Below, one piece after another: positions 35,810 through 44,603 of a DNA stretch of 64,000 nucleotides (its first letter is position 1; each line of letters starts with the position of its first letter). Source of the stretch: Streptomyces sp. LHD-70 (GTDB lineage Bacteria; Actinomycetota; Actinomycetes; Streptomycetales; Streptomycetaceae). The notes under the pieces were generated by a model. That model had not been told where the DNA came from, made no database searches, and saw nothing but the letters and a program-made list of their open reading frames with translations. Location: the NCBI RefSeq assembly GCF_031157275.1, contig NZ_JAVIFW010000002.1:372001-436000 (forward strand), read 5' to 3'. Made by a program: the position numbers and the translations under genes.

Positions 35810-36642
35810 GAGCCCGAGCCTTTCGTTCCGTTCGACGACTCTGCCGCGCCGGTCGCGGCACCGGCGGGCACGAGGCCGCGGTCCTTCGCGTAGTCCTCGA
35901 GCATGCCGCGCAGCTGTCGCCGGCCGCGGTGCAGCCGGGACATCACCGTACCGATGGGCGTTCCCATGATGTCCGCGATCTCCTTGTAGGCAAAGCCCTC
36001 GACATCCGCCAGATAGACGGCGATGCGGAACTCCTCGGGGATCGCCTGCAGGGCGTCCTTCACGTCCGAGTCGGGCAGCCGGTCGAGGGCCTGCGACTCG
36101 GCGGAGCGCAGTCCGGTCGACATGTGCGACTCGGCGCGTGCCAGCTGCCAGTCCTCGATCTCCTCGGCCGCGCTGCGCTGGGGTTCACGCTGCTTCTTGC
36201 GGTACGAGTTGATGAACGTGTTGGTGAGGATGCGGTAGAGCCACGCCTTGAGGTTGGTGCCCTCACGGAACTGGTGGAAGGACGCGTACGCCTTCGCGTA
36301 CGTCTCCTGCACCAGGTCCTCGGCGTCGGCGGGGTTGCGCGTCATCCGCAGCGCGGCCGAGTACATCTGGTCGAGGAACTCGAGCGCGTCGCGCTCGAAG
36401 CGGGCGTTGCGCTCGGCAGAGGTCTCCTCCGCCGGTTCCTGCGCACGGCCCTCGTCGGTCCCAGTGACCTGACCCACCTCCTCCAGCGACAGGGCGGGAT
36501 CGAGGCCGACCCCGCTCGAATCGGAGGATAGACGACGATCCGGTCCGCCCGCCGCCCGAATAGGGGCGGTCTTGGCCGCAGCCAGCATCGACCTTCCCAG
36601 GTCGGCGGCGCTGGCGCGGCTCGGGCAGGCGATCGAACCCAT
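35806..36642 (-). CDS. sigR: ECF sigma factor SigR (thiol-oxidative stress)
   Basis: 278 aa as the long form from ATG 36642 (GAGGGAG upstream). An internal GTG at 36477 would give the 223-aa form ([11 protein letters not shown]...). The 55-residue difference equals the extension known for the unstable, inducible SigR' of S. coelicolor. Region 2: [60 protein letters not shown]. Region 4: [40 protein letters not shown]. Directs genes for thioredoxin, mycothiol and proteostasis. Autoregulated from the GGAAT/GTT promoter upstream; rsrA follows with a 4-nt overlap. Confidence 0.96.
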   Translation of the reverse strand: MGSIACPSRASAADLGRSMLAAAKTAPIRAAGGPDRRLSSDSSGVGLDPALSLEEVGQVTGTDEGRAQEPAEETSAERNARFERDALEFLDQMYSAALRMTRNPADAEDLVQETYAKAYASFHQFREGTNLKAWLYRILTNTFINSYRKKQREPQRSAAEEIEDWQLARAESHMSTGLRSAESQALDRLPDSDVKDALQAIPEEFRIAVYLADVEGFAYKEIADIMGTPIGTVMSRLHRGRRQLRGMLEDYAKDRGLVPAGAATGAAESSNGTKGSGS

Positions 36643-36688
36643 GCGGCGGACTCCCTCACTCTGTGCGTTCTCGACTGACGTCCGCCAC

Positions 36689-36714
36689 AACAGCAGCCAG
36701 GGCCTCAGCATTCC
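36689..36714 (-). promoter_or_regulatory. SigR-dependent promoter of sigR (p2 type)
   Basis: On the minus strand GGAAT (36714-36710), exactly 18 nt, then GTT (36691-36689): a perfect SigR consensus, 47 bp before the SigR' start. It gives positive autoregulation under thiol oxidation. Confidence 0.9.
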
Positions 36715-36745
36715 CGAAGCCCCTTCACTCCAGAAGTCCCTCGAT

Positions 36746-37414
36746 TCATTCCAGAAGTCCTTCGATCCAGCCGGAGACCGCGTCTGTGATCAGCGCCACA
36801 GACTCCTCCTGCCCGATCTCCGCCCGCTTCGGCACGGCGAACCCGTGATCGCCGTACGGCACCTCCACGAGCTCGTACGCACCGCCGGACGGGAACTCGG
36901 CGGGCTTGCCGAAGGGGTCGTTGCCGCCCTGGACGACCAGCGTCGGCACCCCGCTGCCGAGCAGCTCGTCGGCCCGTGACTTCTCCGGCTTGCCCGGCGG
37001 GTGCAGCGGGAAGCTCAGCGCGAGCACGGCGTGCGCACCGAGCTCCCGCGCCGTACGGCAGGCCACGCGCGCCCCGGCACTGCGCCCCCCGGCGATCACC
37101 GGCAGCCCCGGCTCTTCAAGCGCGGGCCAGAGCGCGCGCCAGCCGGTGTCCAGGGTCTTCGGAGCGGGCGCCACCTTCTTCCCGGCGACCCGCCAGGGCT
37201 GCTCGACGAGGGCCACGGTCACGCCCTGCGCGGGCAGTGCGGCGGCGAGCGCCCGCAGGTCGCGGGCCTCGATGCCGCCGCCGGCGCCGTGGCTGACGGC
37301 GAGGACAAGCCGCGCCTTGCTGCCGGGGTGCCAGGTGATCCTGGCCGGGCCTGCCGGGGTGTCCACGGTCTGCGTCCTGCTCGACTGCGTCTTGCCTGGC
37401 TGTGTCTTGGTCAC
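36746..37414 (-). CDS. alpha/beta hydrolase, Tex30/KANL3-like
   Basis: 222 aa from GTG 37414. The nucleophile elbow is [20 protein letters not shown] (G-R-S-A-G); [20 protein letters not shown] gives the oxyanion loop, QGGNDPFG the acid Asp, and [15 protein letters not shown] the catalytic His. The small alpha/beta hydrolase family is annotated as Tex30/KANL3-like or dienelactone hydrolase-like; substrate unknown. The first 20 residues are a repetitive [14 protein letters not shown]. Downstream of the SRAP gene on the same strand with a 44-bp gap. Confidence 0.88.
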   Translation of the reverse strand: MTKTQPGKTQSSRTQTVDTPAGPARITWHPGSKARLVLAVSHGAGGGIEARDLRALAAALPAQGVTVALVEQPWRVAGKKVAPAPKTLDTGWRALWPALEEPGLPVIAGGRSAGARVACRTARELGAHAVLALSFPLHPPGKPEKSRADELLGSGVPTLVVQGGNDPFGKPAEFPSGGAYELVEVPYGDHGFAVPKRAEIGQEESVALITDAVSGWIEGLLE

Positions 37415-37458
37415 GTGCCCATCGTGCCCCGCGCGGTGCCGGTCGGCGCACCGCACGG

Positions 37459-38274
37459 TCAGAACAGCGTGCCCTCCTCCGGGCCCTCCAGCTCCTTCAG
37501 CAGCTCGGGCCCGTTGTTGCGGACGTTGCTCACCGCCGTCGACACCGGGTAGGCGCGCATCAGGCCCTCCGGCGGCGGGGCGAGCAGGGAGCGCAGGTCC
37601 TCCACGTCGGTGTGGCGCGGGTCGAGCCAGGCGTCCCAGCGGTCCGAGGTCAGCATCAGCGGCATCCGCGGGTGGATGTCGGCGAGCGACTGCGGGCCCT
37701 CGGCCGGGGCGACGCCGAGGGGGCCCGTCTCCGCCTCCGTGGTGATCACCGAGCAGGTCACCCACCAGGCCTGCGGGTGGTCGTCGGGGAGCGTGCTGTC
37801 GCGCCAGAACTCGTAGAGCCCGGCCATCGCGAAGACCGAGCCGTCCGCCGGGGTGACGAAGTAGGGCTGCTTGCGCGGGCGCTTCTTCTTGCCCTCGACC
37901 TCCAGGTCCCGCTCGGTGGAGCCGGTCACCCACTCGAAGTAGCCGTCGGCGGGCAGGATGCAGCGGCGGGCGGCGAAGGCACGGCGGTACGCGGGCTTCT
38001 CGTGCACCGTCTCCGCGCGTGCGTTGATCATCCGGGCCGCGCCCTCCGGCGACTTCGCCCAGGACGGCACGAGGCCCCACTTCAGGGTGCGCAGCTGGCG
38101 GACCGGGGTGCGGTCCGGCGCGTCCTTGAGGGGACGGTCGAGGACCGCGTACACGTCTTTGGTCGGGGCCACGTTGTAGTCGGCGGCGAGCGCCTCCTTC
38201 GGCTCCCACTTCTCGACCTCGAAGACGCCTGCGAGGTCCTCGGGCCCACGACTGGATGAATACCGTCCGCACAT
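37459..38274 (-). CDS. SRAP domain protein (YedK/HMCES family)
   Basis: 271 aa from ATG 38274, which places the catalytic Cys at position 2 ([10 protein letters not shown]) after Met removal. Other family residues: [56 protein letters not shown] (Glu) and [12 protein letters not shown] (His). SRAP proteins form a thiazolidine DNA-protein crosslink with abasic sites in single-stranded DNA and shield them. Upstream is the pseudogene 38391-38940, whose frame continues into this one, but the Cys-2 requirement fixes the start. Confidence 0.94.
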   Translation of the reverse strand: MCGRYSSSRGPEDLAGVFEVEKWEPKEALAADYNVAPTKDVYAVLDRPLKDAPDRTPVRQLRTLKWGLVPSWAKSPEGAARMINARAETVHEKPAYRRAFAARRCILPADGYFEWVTGSTERDLEVEGKKKRPRKQPYFVTPADGSVFAMAGLYEFWRDSTLPDDHPQAWWVTCSVITTEAETGPLGVAPAEGPQSLADIHPRMPLMLTSDRWDAWLDPRHTDVEDLRSLLAPPPEGLMRAYPVSTAVSNVRNNGPELLKELEGPEEGTLF

Positions 38275-38390
38275 CGATGACCACCCCAGTACCAGTGTTG
38301 CAAGGCGAGCGGCGACCACCGTAACGGACCACCTGATCGCCTCCGTCCAGAGGTACGGGCGCAGGGCCCAGGTGGTCCGTGCCCCGTGGC

Positions 38391-38940
38391 CTACGGCACG
38401 GGCTGCTGTTGCGTCACACAGTGGATGCCGCCGCCTCCGGTGCCGAGGCGGTCGATGTCCAACTGCTCGACGGTGCGGTCGGGGTAGCGGCGGGCCAGCC
38501 TTCGCGGCCTCGTCCGCGGCGGTGTCGCCGAAGTGGGCGCAGACGACCGCGTCGTTGCAGAGGTAGTAGTTGGCGTAGGAGGCCAGGAAGCCCGGGTCGG
38601 TGGACCGGATCCTGCCGTAGTCCGGACCCTGCAGCCGGCGCACCTCCATCGGTCCTCCGTCGGCGGTCGTCGACTCGGTGAGGATGCGGTACTGCCGGCG
38701 GGCGTCCTCGGCGTAGGCGTCGTCGTCCGAGGCCAGGGGCATCTGGACGGCGGTCAGCCCCGCCGCCGCCAGGAAGGTGCGCCTGTTCGGGCCCGGTGCC
38801 GCGTGCGGGCCGACGGTGTCGGCGATCAGGGCGGTGGCTTCCGGGACGTTGAGCAGCAGCCCTCTCGCCTGCCGGGATCGCGCGAGTTCGGCGGTGGTGA
38901 ACAGCAGCAGCCGGTCACGTTCTGCGGGAGTAAGTGGCAT
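38391..38940 (-). pseudogene. ureA / agmatine deiminase fusion remnant with frameshift
   Basis: From ATG 38940 the first ~43 residues ([40 protein letters not shown]) are the start of urease gamma subunit. The frame then passes through [12 protein letters not shown], like a twin-arginine signal, into the C-terminal third of an agmatine deiminase ([52 protein letters not shown]). At about 38500 the frame shifts; the shifted frame completes [35 protein letters not shown] and stops at 38391. Two deletions and a frameshift indicate a decayed ure-agu operon. A 16-bp palindrome precedes it. Confidence 0.82.
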
Positions 38941-39030
38941 GGGTTCGTTCCTCGCTCCGGGGGTTCCAGGGGTTCCGGGAGCTCCGGGGCCTCGATGCTC
39001 GGAGGCTGCCGACGGCCTCACTGTGGCACT

Positions 39031-39046
39031 GACTGAATTTTCAGTC
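39031..39046. promoter_or_regulatory. 16-bp palindrome, putative TetR operator (site 1)
   Basis: GACTGAATTTTCAGTC, arms GACTGAA/TTCAGTC around TT. Lies between tetR (39146-39727) and the fusion pseudogene, at the pseudogene's former promoter. The same sequence recurs at 41496 and 42198. Confidence 0.82.
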
Positions 39047-39145
39047 CAGGGCTCGGGCGGCGGCGAGGAAGAGGTGGGATACGGAGATGGGATACAGAGA
39101 TGGGCAGGCGGAACGGAACGGTGCCGCGCGGCAGTGCCGGTGCTG

Positions 39146-39727
39146 CTACTTCCCCTGCAGCCGGGCCAGTTCGGCGTCGATCGCGCCCCGCATCAGGTCG
39201 CGCGCGTGGCCGAGGTCGAGGCCGCCGCTGAGCCACCGCATGCTGAGACCTTCGAGGAGGGCGGTGAGCCGCTCACCGGCCGCCGCGAGAGCGGGCGCCG
39301 GGGCCATCGGCTGTACGTGCCCGAGGAGGGCCGCCACCTCCTGCCCCCACACCAGGGTCGCCCTCGCGAGGTCCTCGCGAAGCACCTGGTCGAACACGGC
39401 GCTCGCCCGCAGTTCGCCCCAGGCGGCGCTGTTCTCCCTGACCTCGGGGGTGTCCTGCAGTTCGAGGAGGAGGATCTCCTCCAGTTCCGCACGCGGTTCG
39501 AGCGGTTCGGCGTCCGCAGCGCGGCCCGTCGTGTAGCGCTCGGCGCGATCGTTGATGAACTCCAGCGTGTGGCGCAGGATTCCGGTGCGGTCCTTGAAGT
39601 GGTAGTAGATCAAGCCGGTCGAGACGCCTGCCTCGGTGGCGAGTTCTTCGACGCGCAGACCGCGCACACCACGGCGGGCGATGAGCCGTGCGGCCGCTTC
39701 AAGGATCTGTGTCGTGCGAGTCGCCAT
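39146..39727 (-). CDS. TetR family regulator (paralogue 1)
   Basis: 193 aa. HTH region: [60 protein letters not shown]. The ligand domain includes [20 protein letters not shown] and [13 protein letters not shown]. It is clearly paralogous to the TetR at 41549 (shared RRGVRGLRV, AGVSTxLx[16 protein letters not shown]). It precedes the fusion pseudogene on the same strand with a 16-bp palindrome between, the arrangement tetR-operator-agmatine deiminase. Effector unknown; a polyamine or guanidino compound is a guess from the neighbouring genes. Confidence 0.92.
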   Translation of the reverse strand: MATRTTQILEAAARLIARRGVRGLRVEELATEAGVSTGLIYYHFKDRTGILRHTLEFINDRAERYTTGRAADAEPLEPRAELEEILLLELQDTPEVRENSAAWGELRASAVFDQVLREDLARATLVWGQEVAALLGHVQPMAPAPALAAAGERLTALLEGLSMRWLSGGLDLGHARDLMRGAIDAELARLQGK

Positions 39728-39873
39728 GGATCCGAACCTTACCGGGCCCTCAGCGGCCCGGTGATCTCGGCCGACCGGTGGCCGGACGGGGCGGCGCCCG
39801 GCCGAAGGAAGCCCGAACCGGGGCGCAGGAAGCCCGATCCGGGCCGAAGGGGGCGATCCGGGCCGGAGGCCCG

Positions 39874-41379
39874 TCAGCCGTCCTCCCGGTACCCGCTCAG
39901 GACCACCGTGACGGGCCCCTCCCCCGGAACGGCCTCGATCAACCGCAGGACGACGATGCTCTTCCCGTCCGGGCTCCGGACGCAGAAGGGGCGCTCGTCG
40001 GCCAACTCGTCGTACGGAAGGGCGGTCACCGGCTCCCGCTCGATGCCCCGTACGCAGTCGTCGGGACTCAGTACGTATCCGGCGGCCACGAAAGCGTCAC
40101 TGTCCTCGGGAAGGACGAACTCGCCCTCAGCGCGCTCCAGATACCACTGAACGGTCTCGACGGGGACGACCTTGCCCGCCGCGAGGTCGAACTCGTAGTC
40201 GGGGTCGGGGGAGGTGAGTTCGGCGTCCGCGTAGTCCGGCACGTACACCGGATCGGGCGCGGAGGAGGACGGGCGGGGCGATGGTGTGGGCGGCCCGGAG
40301 GACGGCGTGGGCGACCGGTCGGCCGAGCCGCCCGGGTCTGCCGAGTACGCCGAGTCCGCCGAGGCGCGCTCCGTGCCTTTTCGGTACTCCAGCACGTAGT
40401 ACGCGGTGCCTCCGGCGGACAGCAGGAACGCGGCCACCAGAGCGGCGACGACCCGGCGTCCGCGGCGCCTGCGGGCCCGGTGTGGCGCGGGCCCTTCCCG
40501 TCCGCCGCCGCCGCCGGGAGCGGCCTGGGCGAGCGGGGCAGCGGCGAAGTCGGTGAGCGTGGGCTGGGCGTGGACGTGGACGTGTTCCGGTCCGGGAGGC
40601 CGCCCGTCCAGGCAGCGCCGCACCAGGTCGTACAGCTCCGCCGGAACCCGGGACAGGTCTACCTCCTCGTGGGCCACCCGGTACAGCACGGCGGACTCAG
40701 GACCGCCGCCGAACGGGAGCACTCCCCCGGCCACGTAAGCGGCAAGTGCTCCGAGCGCGAAGACATCGGTCGCCGGGGTCACGGTCCGGCCCACTGCCTG
40801 CTCGGGTGCCATATACGCAGCGGTGCCGATTCTCAGCTCCGTGCCGGTCATGCCGGTGGCGTCAGCCGCGCGGGCGATGCCGAAGTCGATGACGCGGGGC
40901 CCGTCCCCGGCGAGCAGCACGTTGGCCGGCTTGAGGTCCCGGTGCACCACCCCTGCCCCGTGAATGGCCTGCAGCGCTTCGGCGATGCCCGCCACGAGCA
41001 GGAGCGCCGTCCGCACCGGCAACGGGCCGTGCCGCTCCACCACTTGCTGCAGGGAGGGGCCGGGGACGTAGGCGGTGGCCAGCCACGGCGTGGGGGCGTC
41101 CGCTCCGGAGTCCACCACCTGAGCGGTGAACAGGCCGTGGATGCTTCGAGCGCTGGCCACTTCGTCGGCGAAGCGCCGACGGAACTCGGGGTCGGCGGCG
41201 AACGCGTCCCGGACCGCCTTGAGTGCGATCGGCCGCCCGCCCGGCGTATGGGCCAGGTAGACGATCCCCATGCCGCCCGCGCCAAGCCGGGCGTGGAGCG
41301 GGTAGCCACCGATCTCGCGTGGATCGTCGGCCGACAGAAGGGCGTGGGCGGACTGCGCCCCGGAAGGCTGAGTGGACAT
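39874..41379 (-). CDS. membrane Ser/Thr protein kinase (PknB-type)
   Basis: 501 aa. Kinase domain 20-275: LGAGGMGIVYLAHT (P-loop), PIALKAVRDAF (Lys), GVVHRDLKPANVLLAGDG (catalytic loop), RVIDFGIARA (DFG), GTAAYMAPEQAVGR (activation/P+1). Then a juxtamembrane basic stretch, one membrane helix (VVAALVAAFLLSAGGTAYYV) and an extracellular region of ~150 residues with a Ser/Pro linker (SADRSPTPSSGPPTPSPRPS) and a sensor part with two Cys (LSPDDCVRG, RPFCVRS). No PASTA repeats. It sits between the two tetR modules and is divergent from tetR2 across palindrome site 2. Confidence 0.94.
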   Translation of the reverse strand: MSTQPSGAQSAHALLSADDPREIGGYPLHARLGAGGMGIVYLAHTPGGRPIALKAVRDAFAADPEFRRRFADEVASARSIHGLFTAQVVDSGADAPTPWLATAYVPGPSLQQVVERHGPLPVRTALLLVAGIAEALQAIHGAGVVHRDLKPANVLLAGDGPRVIDFGIARAADATGMTGTELRIGTAAYMAPEQAVGRTVTPATDVFALGALAAYVAGGVLPFGGGPESAVLYRVAHEEVDLSRVPAELYDLVRRCLDGRPPGPEHVHVHAQPTLTDFAAAPLAQAAPGGGGGREGPAPHRARRRRGRRVVAALVAAFLLSAGGTAYYVLEYRKGTERASADSAYSADPGGSADRSPTPSSGPPTPSPRPSSSAPDPVYVPDYADAELTSPDPDYEFDLAAGKVVPVETVQWYLERAEGEFVLPEDSDAFVAAGYVLSPDDCVRGIEREPVTALPYDELADERPFCVRSPDGKSIVVLRLIEAVPGEGPVTVVLSGYREDG

Positions 41380-41495
41380 GCGAGGGCTCTTTCGGCGAGA
41401 GGGTGCCGGGTTTCGGTGCGAGGGGGCCGGTCACGGAGAGGTCGGCTTCCGCACCCGCGCGCGGGGCGGCGGGCCGCCCGCAGTCAATGTATGCT

Positions 41496-41511
41496 AACTG
41501 AAAATTCAGTC
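41496..41511. promoter_or_regulatory. 16-bp palindrome, putative TetR operator (site 2)
   Basis: AACTGAAAATTCAGTC, one mismatch in the outer pair relative to site 1. Lies between the divergent kinase and tetR2 starts, so it could control either or both. Confidence 0.82.
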
Positions 41512-41548
41512 AATACTGCACGGCATGGGGGCCGACATGGGGACCGGC

Positions 41549-42199
41549 ATGGCGACCGAGCGAAGGGCAGCCATCCTGGAAGCGGCGGCCGGCGTCATCG
41601 CCCGGCGCGGGGTCCGCGGGCTTCGCGTGGCGGACATCGCCGCCGAGGCGGGCGTGTCCACGGCGCTCGTCTACTACCACTTCAAAGGCCGTGCGGACAT
41701 CCTGCGCCGGACCCTGGAGTTCATCAGTGACCGAGCGCAGCGCTACACCGCCCACCACGCACGGACCGAGGGTGCCGCCGTCCGCGTACAGGCCGCCAAC
41801 CCGCCCCGCAGCCCTCGGCGAGAGCTGGAGCGCGCGCTCCTGCTGGAGCTCCAGGACCGCGCCGAAGTGCGCGAGAACAGCACGGCCTGGGGCGAGTTGC
41901 GCGCCTCCGCCGTCTTCGACCCGGAGCTGCGCACCGCGCTGTCGGACGCGCGGCTGCGCTGGATCGACGCACTCGCCGACACCCTCGGCCGCATCCACCG
42001 AAACGCGCCGCCGACCGCCCTCACGGCAGCCGCCGAGCGCCTCACCGCGACCTTGGAGGGCCTCAGCACCCGGTGGCTCGGCGGGATCCTGCCCCTGCCG
42101 CACGCCCGCGAGCTCCTGCGCGAGGCCATCGCGGTGGAGCTGAGCCAGCTGAGGCGCACCACTCTGGGACGCACCACTCTGGGACGCACCACTCTTTGA
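41549..42199 (+). CDS. TetR family regulator (paralogue 2)
   Basis: 216 aa from ATG 41549 (GGGGAC before it), chosen because TetR paralogue 1 begins at the same position (MATxRxxxILEAAA). ATG 41525 would add 8 residues. [43 protein letters not shown]. Ligand domain: LLLELQDRAEVRENSTAWGE, RASAVFDPELRTAL. The last residues are a tandem RTTLG repeat from three 15-bp units. Divergent from the kinase and followed by palindrome site 3, which overlaps its stop, then by the intact agmatine deiminase gene. Confidence 0.92.
   Translation: MATERRAAILEAAAGVIARRGVRGLRVADIAAEAGVSTALVYYHFKGRADILRRTLEFISDRAQRYTAHHARTEGAAVRVQAANPPRSPRRELERALLLELQDRAEVRENSTAWGELRASAVFDPELRTALSDARLRWIDALADTLGRIHRNAPPTALTAAAERLTATLEGLSTRWLGGILPLPHARELLREAIAVELSQLRRTTLGRTTLGRTTL
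42154..42197. repeat. 15-bp tandem repeat (3 copies) at the end of tetR2
   Basis: CGCACCACTCTGGGA units repeat three times and encode RTTLGRTTLGRTTL; the third ends in the stop codon. The frame is kept because the unit is 15 bp. Confidence 0.9.
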
Positions 42200-42213
42200 C
42201 TGAATTTTCAGTT
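42198..42213. promoter_or_regulatory. 16-bp palindrome, putative TetR operator (site 3)
   Basis: GACTGAATTTTCAGTT. Overlaps the tetR2 stop and lies 140 bp before the agmatine deiminase start. Same core as sites 1 and 2. Confidence 0.82.
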
Positions 42214-42353
42214 CGTGTCAGAGTCGACGCAGCGAGCGGCTCTGCCCGCATCTCGCCCTTCACGTGTCACGCCCGTCCGTGCCCCGCTCCCACCGGGCGC
42301 CCGGCCATGCCGACGGATAGCTTGATCCCCATCACGATGATCGGAGTTCACTC

Positions 42354-43517
42354 GTGTCTCTCCCCCACCCCTACCTCCCCTCCCGCCGCTCGGCACTCCG
42401 GGCCATCGCAGGCATCGGCGCGGTGGTCCTGGGCGCCTCGGCCTGCGGACCCGGCGACGATCTCGCGGGCGCCGCGACCGCCGGCGACGAGAACACGTCC
42501 GCCGAGGGACTGCGCATGGGAGCCGAGTGGGAGAGCCACGCACGCACCTTCATGTCGTGGCCCGCCCTGGATTCGGTCTGGGCGGAGGACCTCCCGTACG
42601 TACGCGAGGACATCGCGCGGATCGCCCGCGCCATCGCGGAGTACGAGTACGTCGTGATGATGGCCAGGCCCGACCAGCAGAAGGCCGCCCAGAAGGCGTG
42701 CGGGCGCGACGTCGAGGTGATCCCACTGGCCGTCGACGACCTGTGGGCCCGCGACACCGTGCCGGTGTTCGTGGAGGACGGCGGCAAGGTCGTCGGTGTC
42801 GACTTCAATTTCAACGGCTGGGGGAACAAGCAGGAGCACACCAACGACGCCCGCGTGGGCCGCACCCTCCTGGCCGAGTACGACATCCCGCGCCGGAAGG
42901 CGCCCCTGGTCTCCGAGGGCGGATCCTTCGAGACCGACGGCGAAGGCACCCTCCTCATCACCGAGAGCTCGATCGTCAACGACAACCGCAACCGCGGAAA
43001 GAGCCGGGACCAGATCGAGGCCGAGCTCAAGAAGACCCTGGGCATGCAGAAGGTCATCTGGCTGGCAGGCGTACGCGGTCAGGACATCACCGACGCCCAC
43101 GTGGACAGCCTCGTACGATTCGTCGCACCCGGCGTGGTCCTCCTGGACCGGGCGCATCCCGACACTCCCGCCGACTCCTGGTCACGCTCGGCGGACCAGG
43201 CGAACGCCGTACTGAGCAAGGCGACCGACGCCAAGGGACGGCCCTTCGAGGTGATCGACCTGCCGCAGCCCGACCTGTACGAGATCACCGGCGAGGGCGA
43301 CGACTTCGTCTCGACGTACGCCAACTTCTACGTCGCCAACGACTCCGTTTTCATGCCCAAGTTCGGTGACCGGAAGGCCGACAAGCGCGCGCGGAGCATC
43401 CTTCAGGAGCACTTCCCCGACCGCGACATCGTGCAGATCCCGATCGACACGATCGCCTCCGGCGGTGGCGGCATCCACTGTGCCACCCACGATCAGCCCG
43501 GCAAGCCGGTCGACTGA
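42354..43517 (+). CDS. exported agmatine deiminase / peptidylarginine deiminase family protein
   Basis: 387 aa from GTG 42354 (CGGAG upstream). The N-terminus has a twin-arginine signal (SRRSALRAIAGIGAVVLGAS) ending in a lipobox (GASAC), so it should be a Tat-exported lipoprotein. Catalytic residues of the porphyromonas-type PAD/AguA fold: LPLAVDDLWARDTVPVF segment (VDDLWARDT), SEGGSFETDGEGTLLITES, DAHVDSLVRFV (His) and GGGGIHCATHDQP (nucleophile Cys). Hydrolyses agmatine to N-carbamoylputrescine in known AguA; export suggests an extracellular guanidino substrate. Preceded by palindrome site 3. Confidence 0.92.
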   Translation: MSLPHPYLPSRRSALRAIAGIGAVVLGASACGPGDDLAGAATAGDENTSAEGLRMGAEWESHARTFMSWPALDSVWAEDLPYVREDIARIARAIAEYEYVVMMARPDQQKAAQKACGRDVEVIPLAVDDLWARDTVPVFVEDGGKVVGVDFNFNGWGNKQEHTNDARVGRTLLAEYDIPRRKAPLVSEGGSFETDGEGTLLITESSIVNDNRNRGKSRDQIEAELKKTLGMQKVIWLAGVRGQDITDAHVDSLVRFVAPGVVLLDRAHPDTPADSWSRSADQANAVLSKATDAKGRPFEVIDLPQPDLYEITGEGDDFVSTYANFYVANDSVFMPKFGDRKADKRARSILQEHFPDRDIVQIPIDTIASGGGGIHCATHDQPGKPVD

Positions 43518-43546
43518 TCCCCTCCCGGCGAAGGACTGTGGTCGCC

Positions 43547-44410
43547 ATGCGACTCCTCCACCGGCCCCGCGGTCTGCTGCTCGCGGGGCTGGTCCTGCTG
43601 GCCGTGGCGGCCGCCGCGGCCGTTGGGGTCTGGCTGCAGTTCGGTGAGCGCCAGGACCTGGACACCCGGTACCGCGCGGGCAGTTCGGCTCCCGACCGGG
43701 TGGACGTCGACGCATCGGTCCAACGCGTCGACGCCGCGGGCAGGGAGCTGGTCCTGCGGGTCATGGTCACCCCGCGCGGAAGCCTGGGGGAGGCGGGCGG
43801 CATCTCGCCCGTACGGAGCCTCACGCTGCAGACCTCGCCCTCGATCCGCACCGACCTCACCTTCCCGGCACACAGCCGGATCGCGACCGTGGACGTACCG
43901 GTCACCCTGACAGGCGGATCGATCACGGACTATCCGTTCGACGCCTACGCGGCGGTCCTCGAGTTCGGTGCCGTACAGGGCGGCGAGGCCGTCCCCGTCC
44001 GCATGACGCTGTCCAACAACGACGCGCTGTTCTCGGCCCTGGTCGAGGCGTCCGATGCGGACGGCGTCGCGGTGTTCTCCGTCGACCTGGCGCGCTCCAG
44101 CAGCGTCCTCGTCTTCGCCGTGTTCATGATGGCCGCGATGTGGGCACTCGCCCTCGCCGTGCTCATCGGCACCTGGTTCCTCGTCAGCCGCGGCAAGGGC
44201 CTGACCTGGCCCGCCCTCGGCTGGATGGCCGCCACGCTCTTCGCGCTGGCCGCCTTCCGCAACACGGCTCCCGGCACGCCGCCCATCGGCTCCCTGCTCG
44301 ACTACATCGCCTTCCTCTGGGCGGAGACGCTCATCGCGTTCTGCGTCGTCACCGTGGTCGTGACGGGAATGCGGGCAGAAGCCGTCGCCTCGGAGCCGCC
44401 CGCGCCCTGA
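43547..44410 (+). CDS. DUF4436 family membrane protein
   Basis: 287 aa from ATG 43547; GTG 43538 is an alternative start. One N-terminal membrane helix (GLLLAGLVLLAVAAAAAVGV), an extracellular beta-rich domain (VDVDASVQRVDAAGRELVLR, SLTLQTSPSIRTDLTF, VTLTGGSITDYPFDAYAAVL), then three helices (VLVFAVFMMAAMWALALAVL, WPALGWMAATLFALAAFR, TLIAFCVVTVVVTGM). DUF4436 has no known function. It begins 29 bp after the agmatine deiminase gene on the same strand and is probably co-transcribed with it. Confidence 0.88.
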   Translation: MRLLHRPRGLLLAGLVLLAVAAAAAVGVWLQFGERQDLDTRYRAGSSAPDRVDVDASVQRVDAAGRELVLRVMVTPRGSLGEAGGISPVRSLTLQTSPSIRTDLTFPAHSRIATVDVPVTLTGGSITDYPFDAYAAVLEFGAVQGGEAVPVRMTLSNNDALFSALVEASDADGVAVFSVDLARSSSVLVFAVFMMAAMWALALAVLIGTWFLVSRGKGLTWPALGWMAATLFALAAFRNTAPGTPPIGSLLDYIAFLWAETLIAFCVVTVVVTGMRAEAVASEPPAP

Positions 44411-44603
44411 GGCGTGCGGCGGGCCACCGGAGGCCGGAGTCAGCACAGGTAGCGCGCACCCCGGATCGTTCCGGGCCTCTCACCCGTCGACCTGGATGTT
44501 CGCCGTCAGGAACGGCCGCTGCTCCATCGGCGTCTCAGACAGCATCCGCACATACGTGCCACACTGCCAGATCGTCGTACCGAGACGGGAGCCTGTTCCG
44601 CGC

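Noticed and set aside
38533..39036. plus-strand frame opposite the ure/agu pseudogene
   Set aside because: The opposite strand has recognisable urease and deiminase residues; this frame has none.
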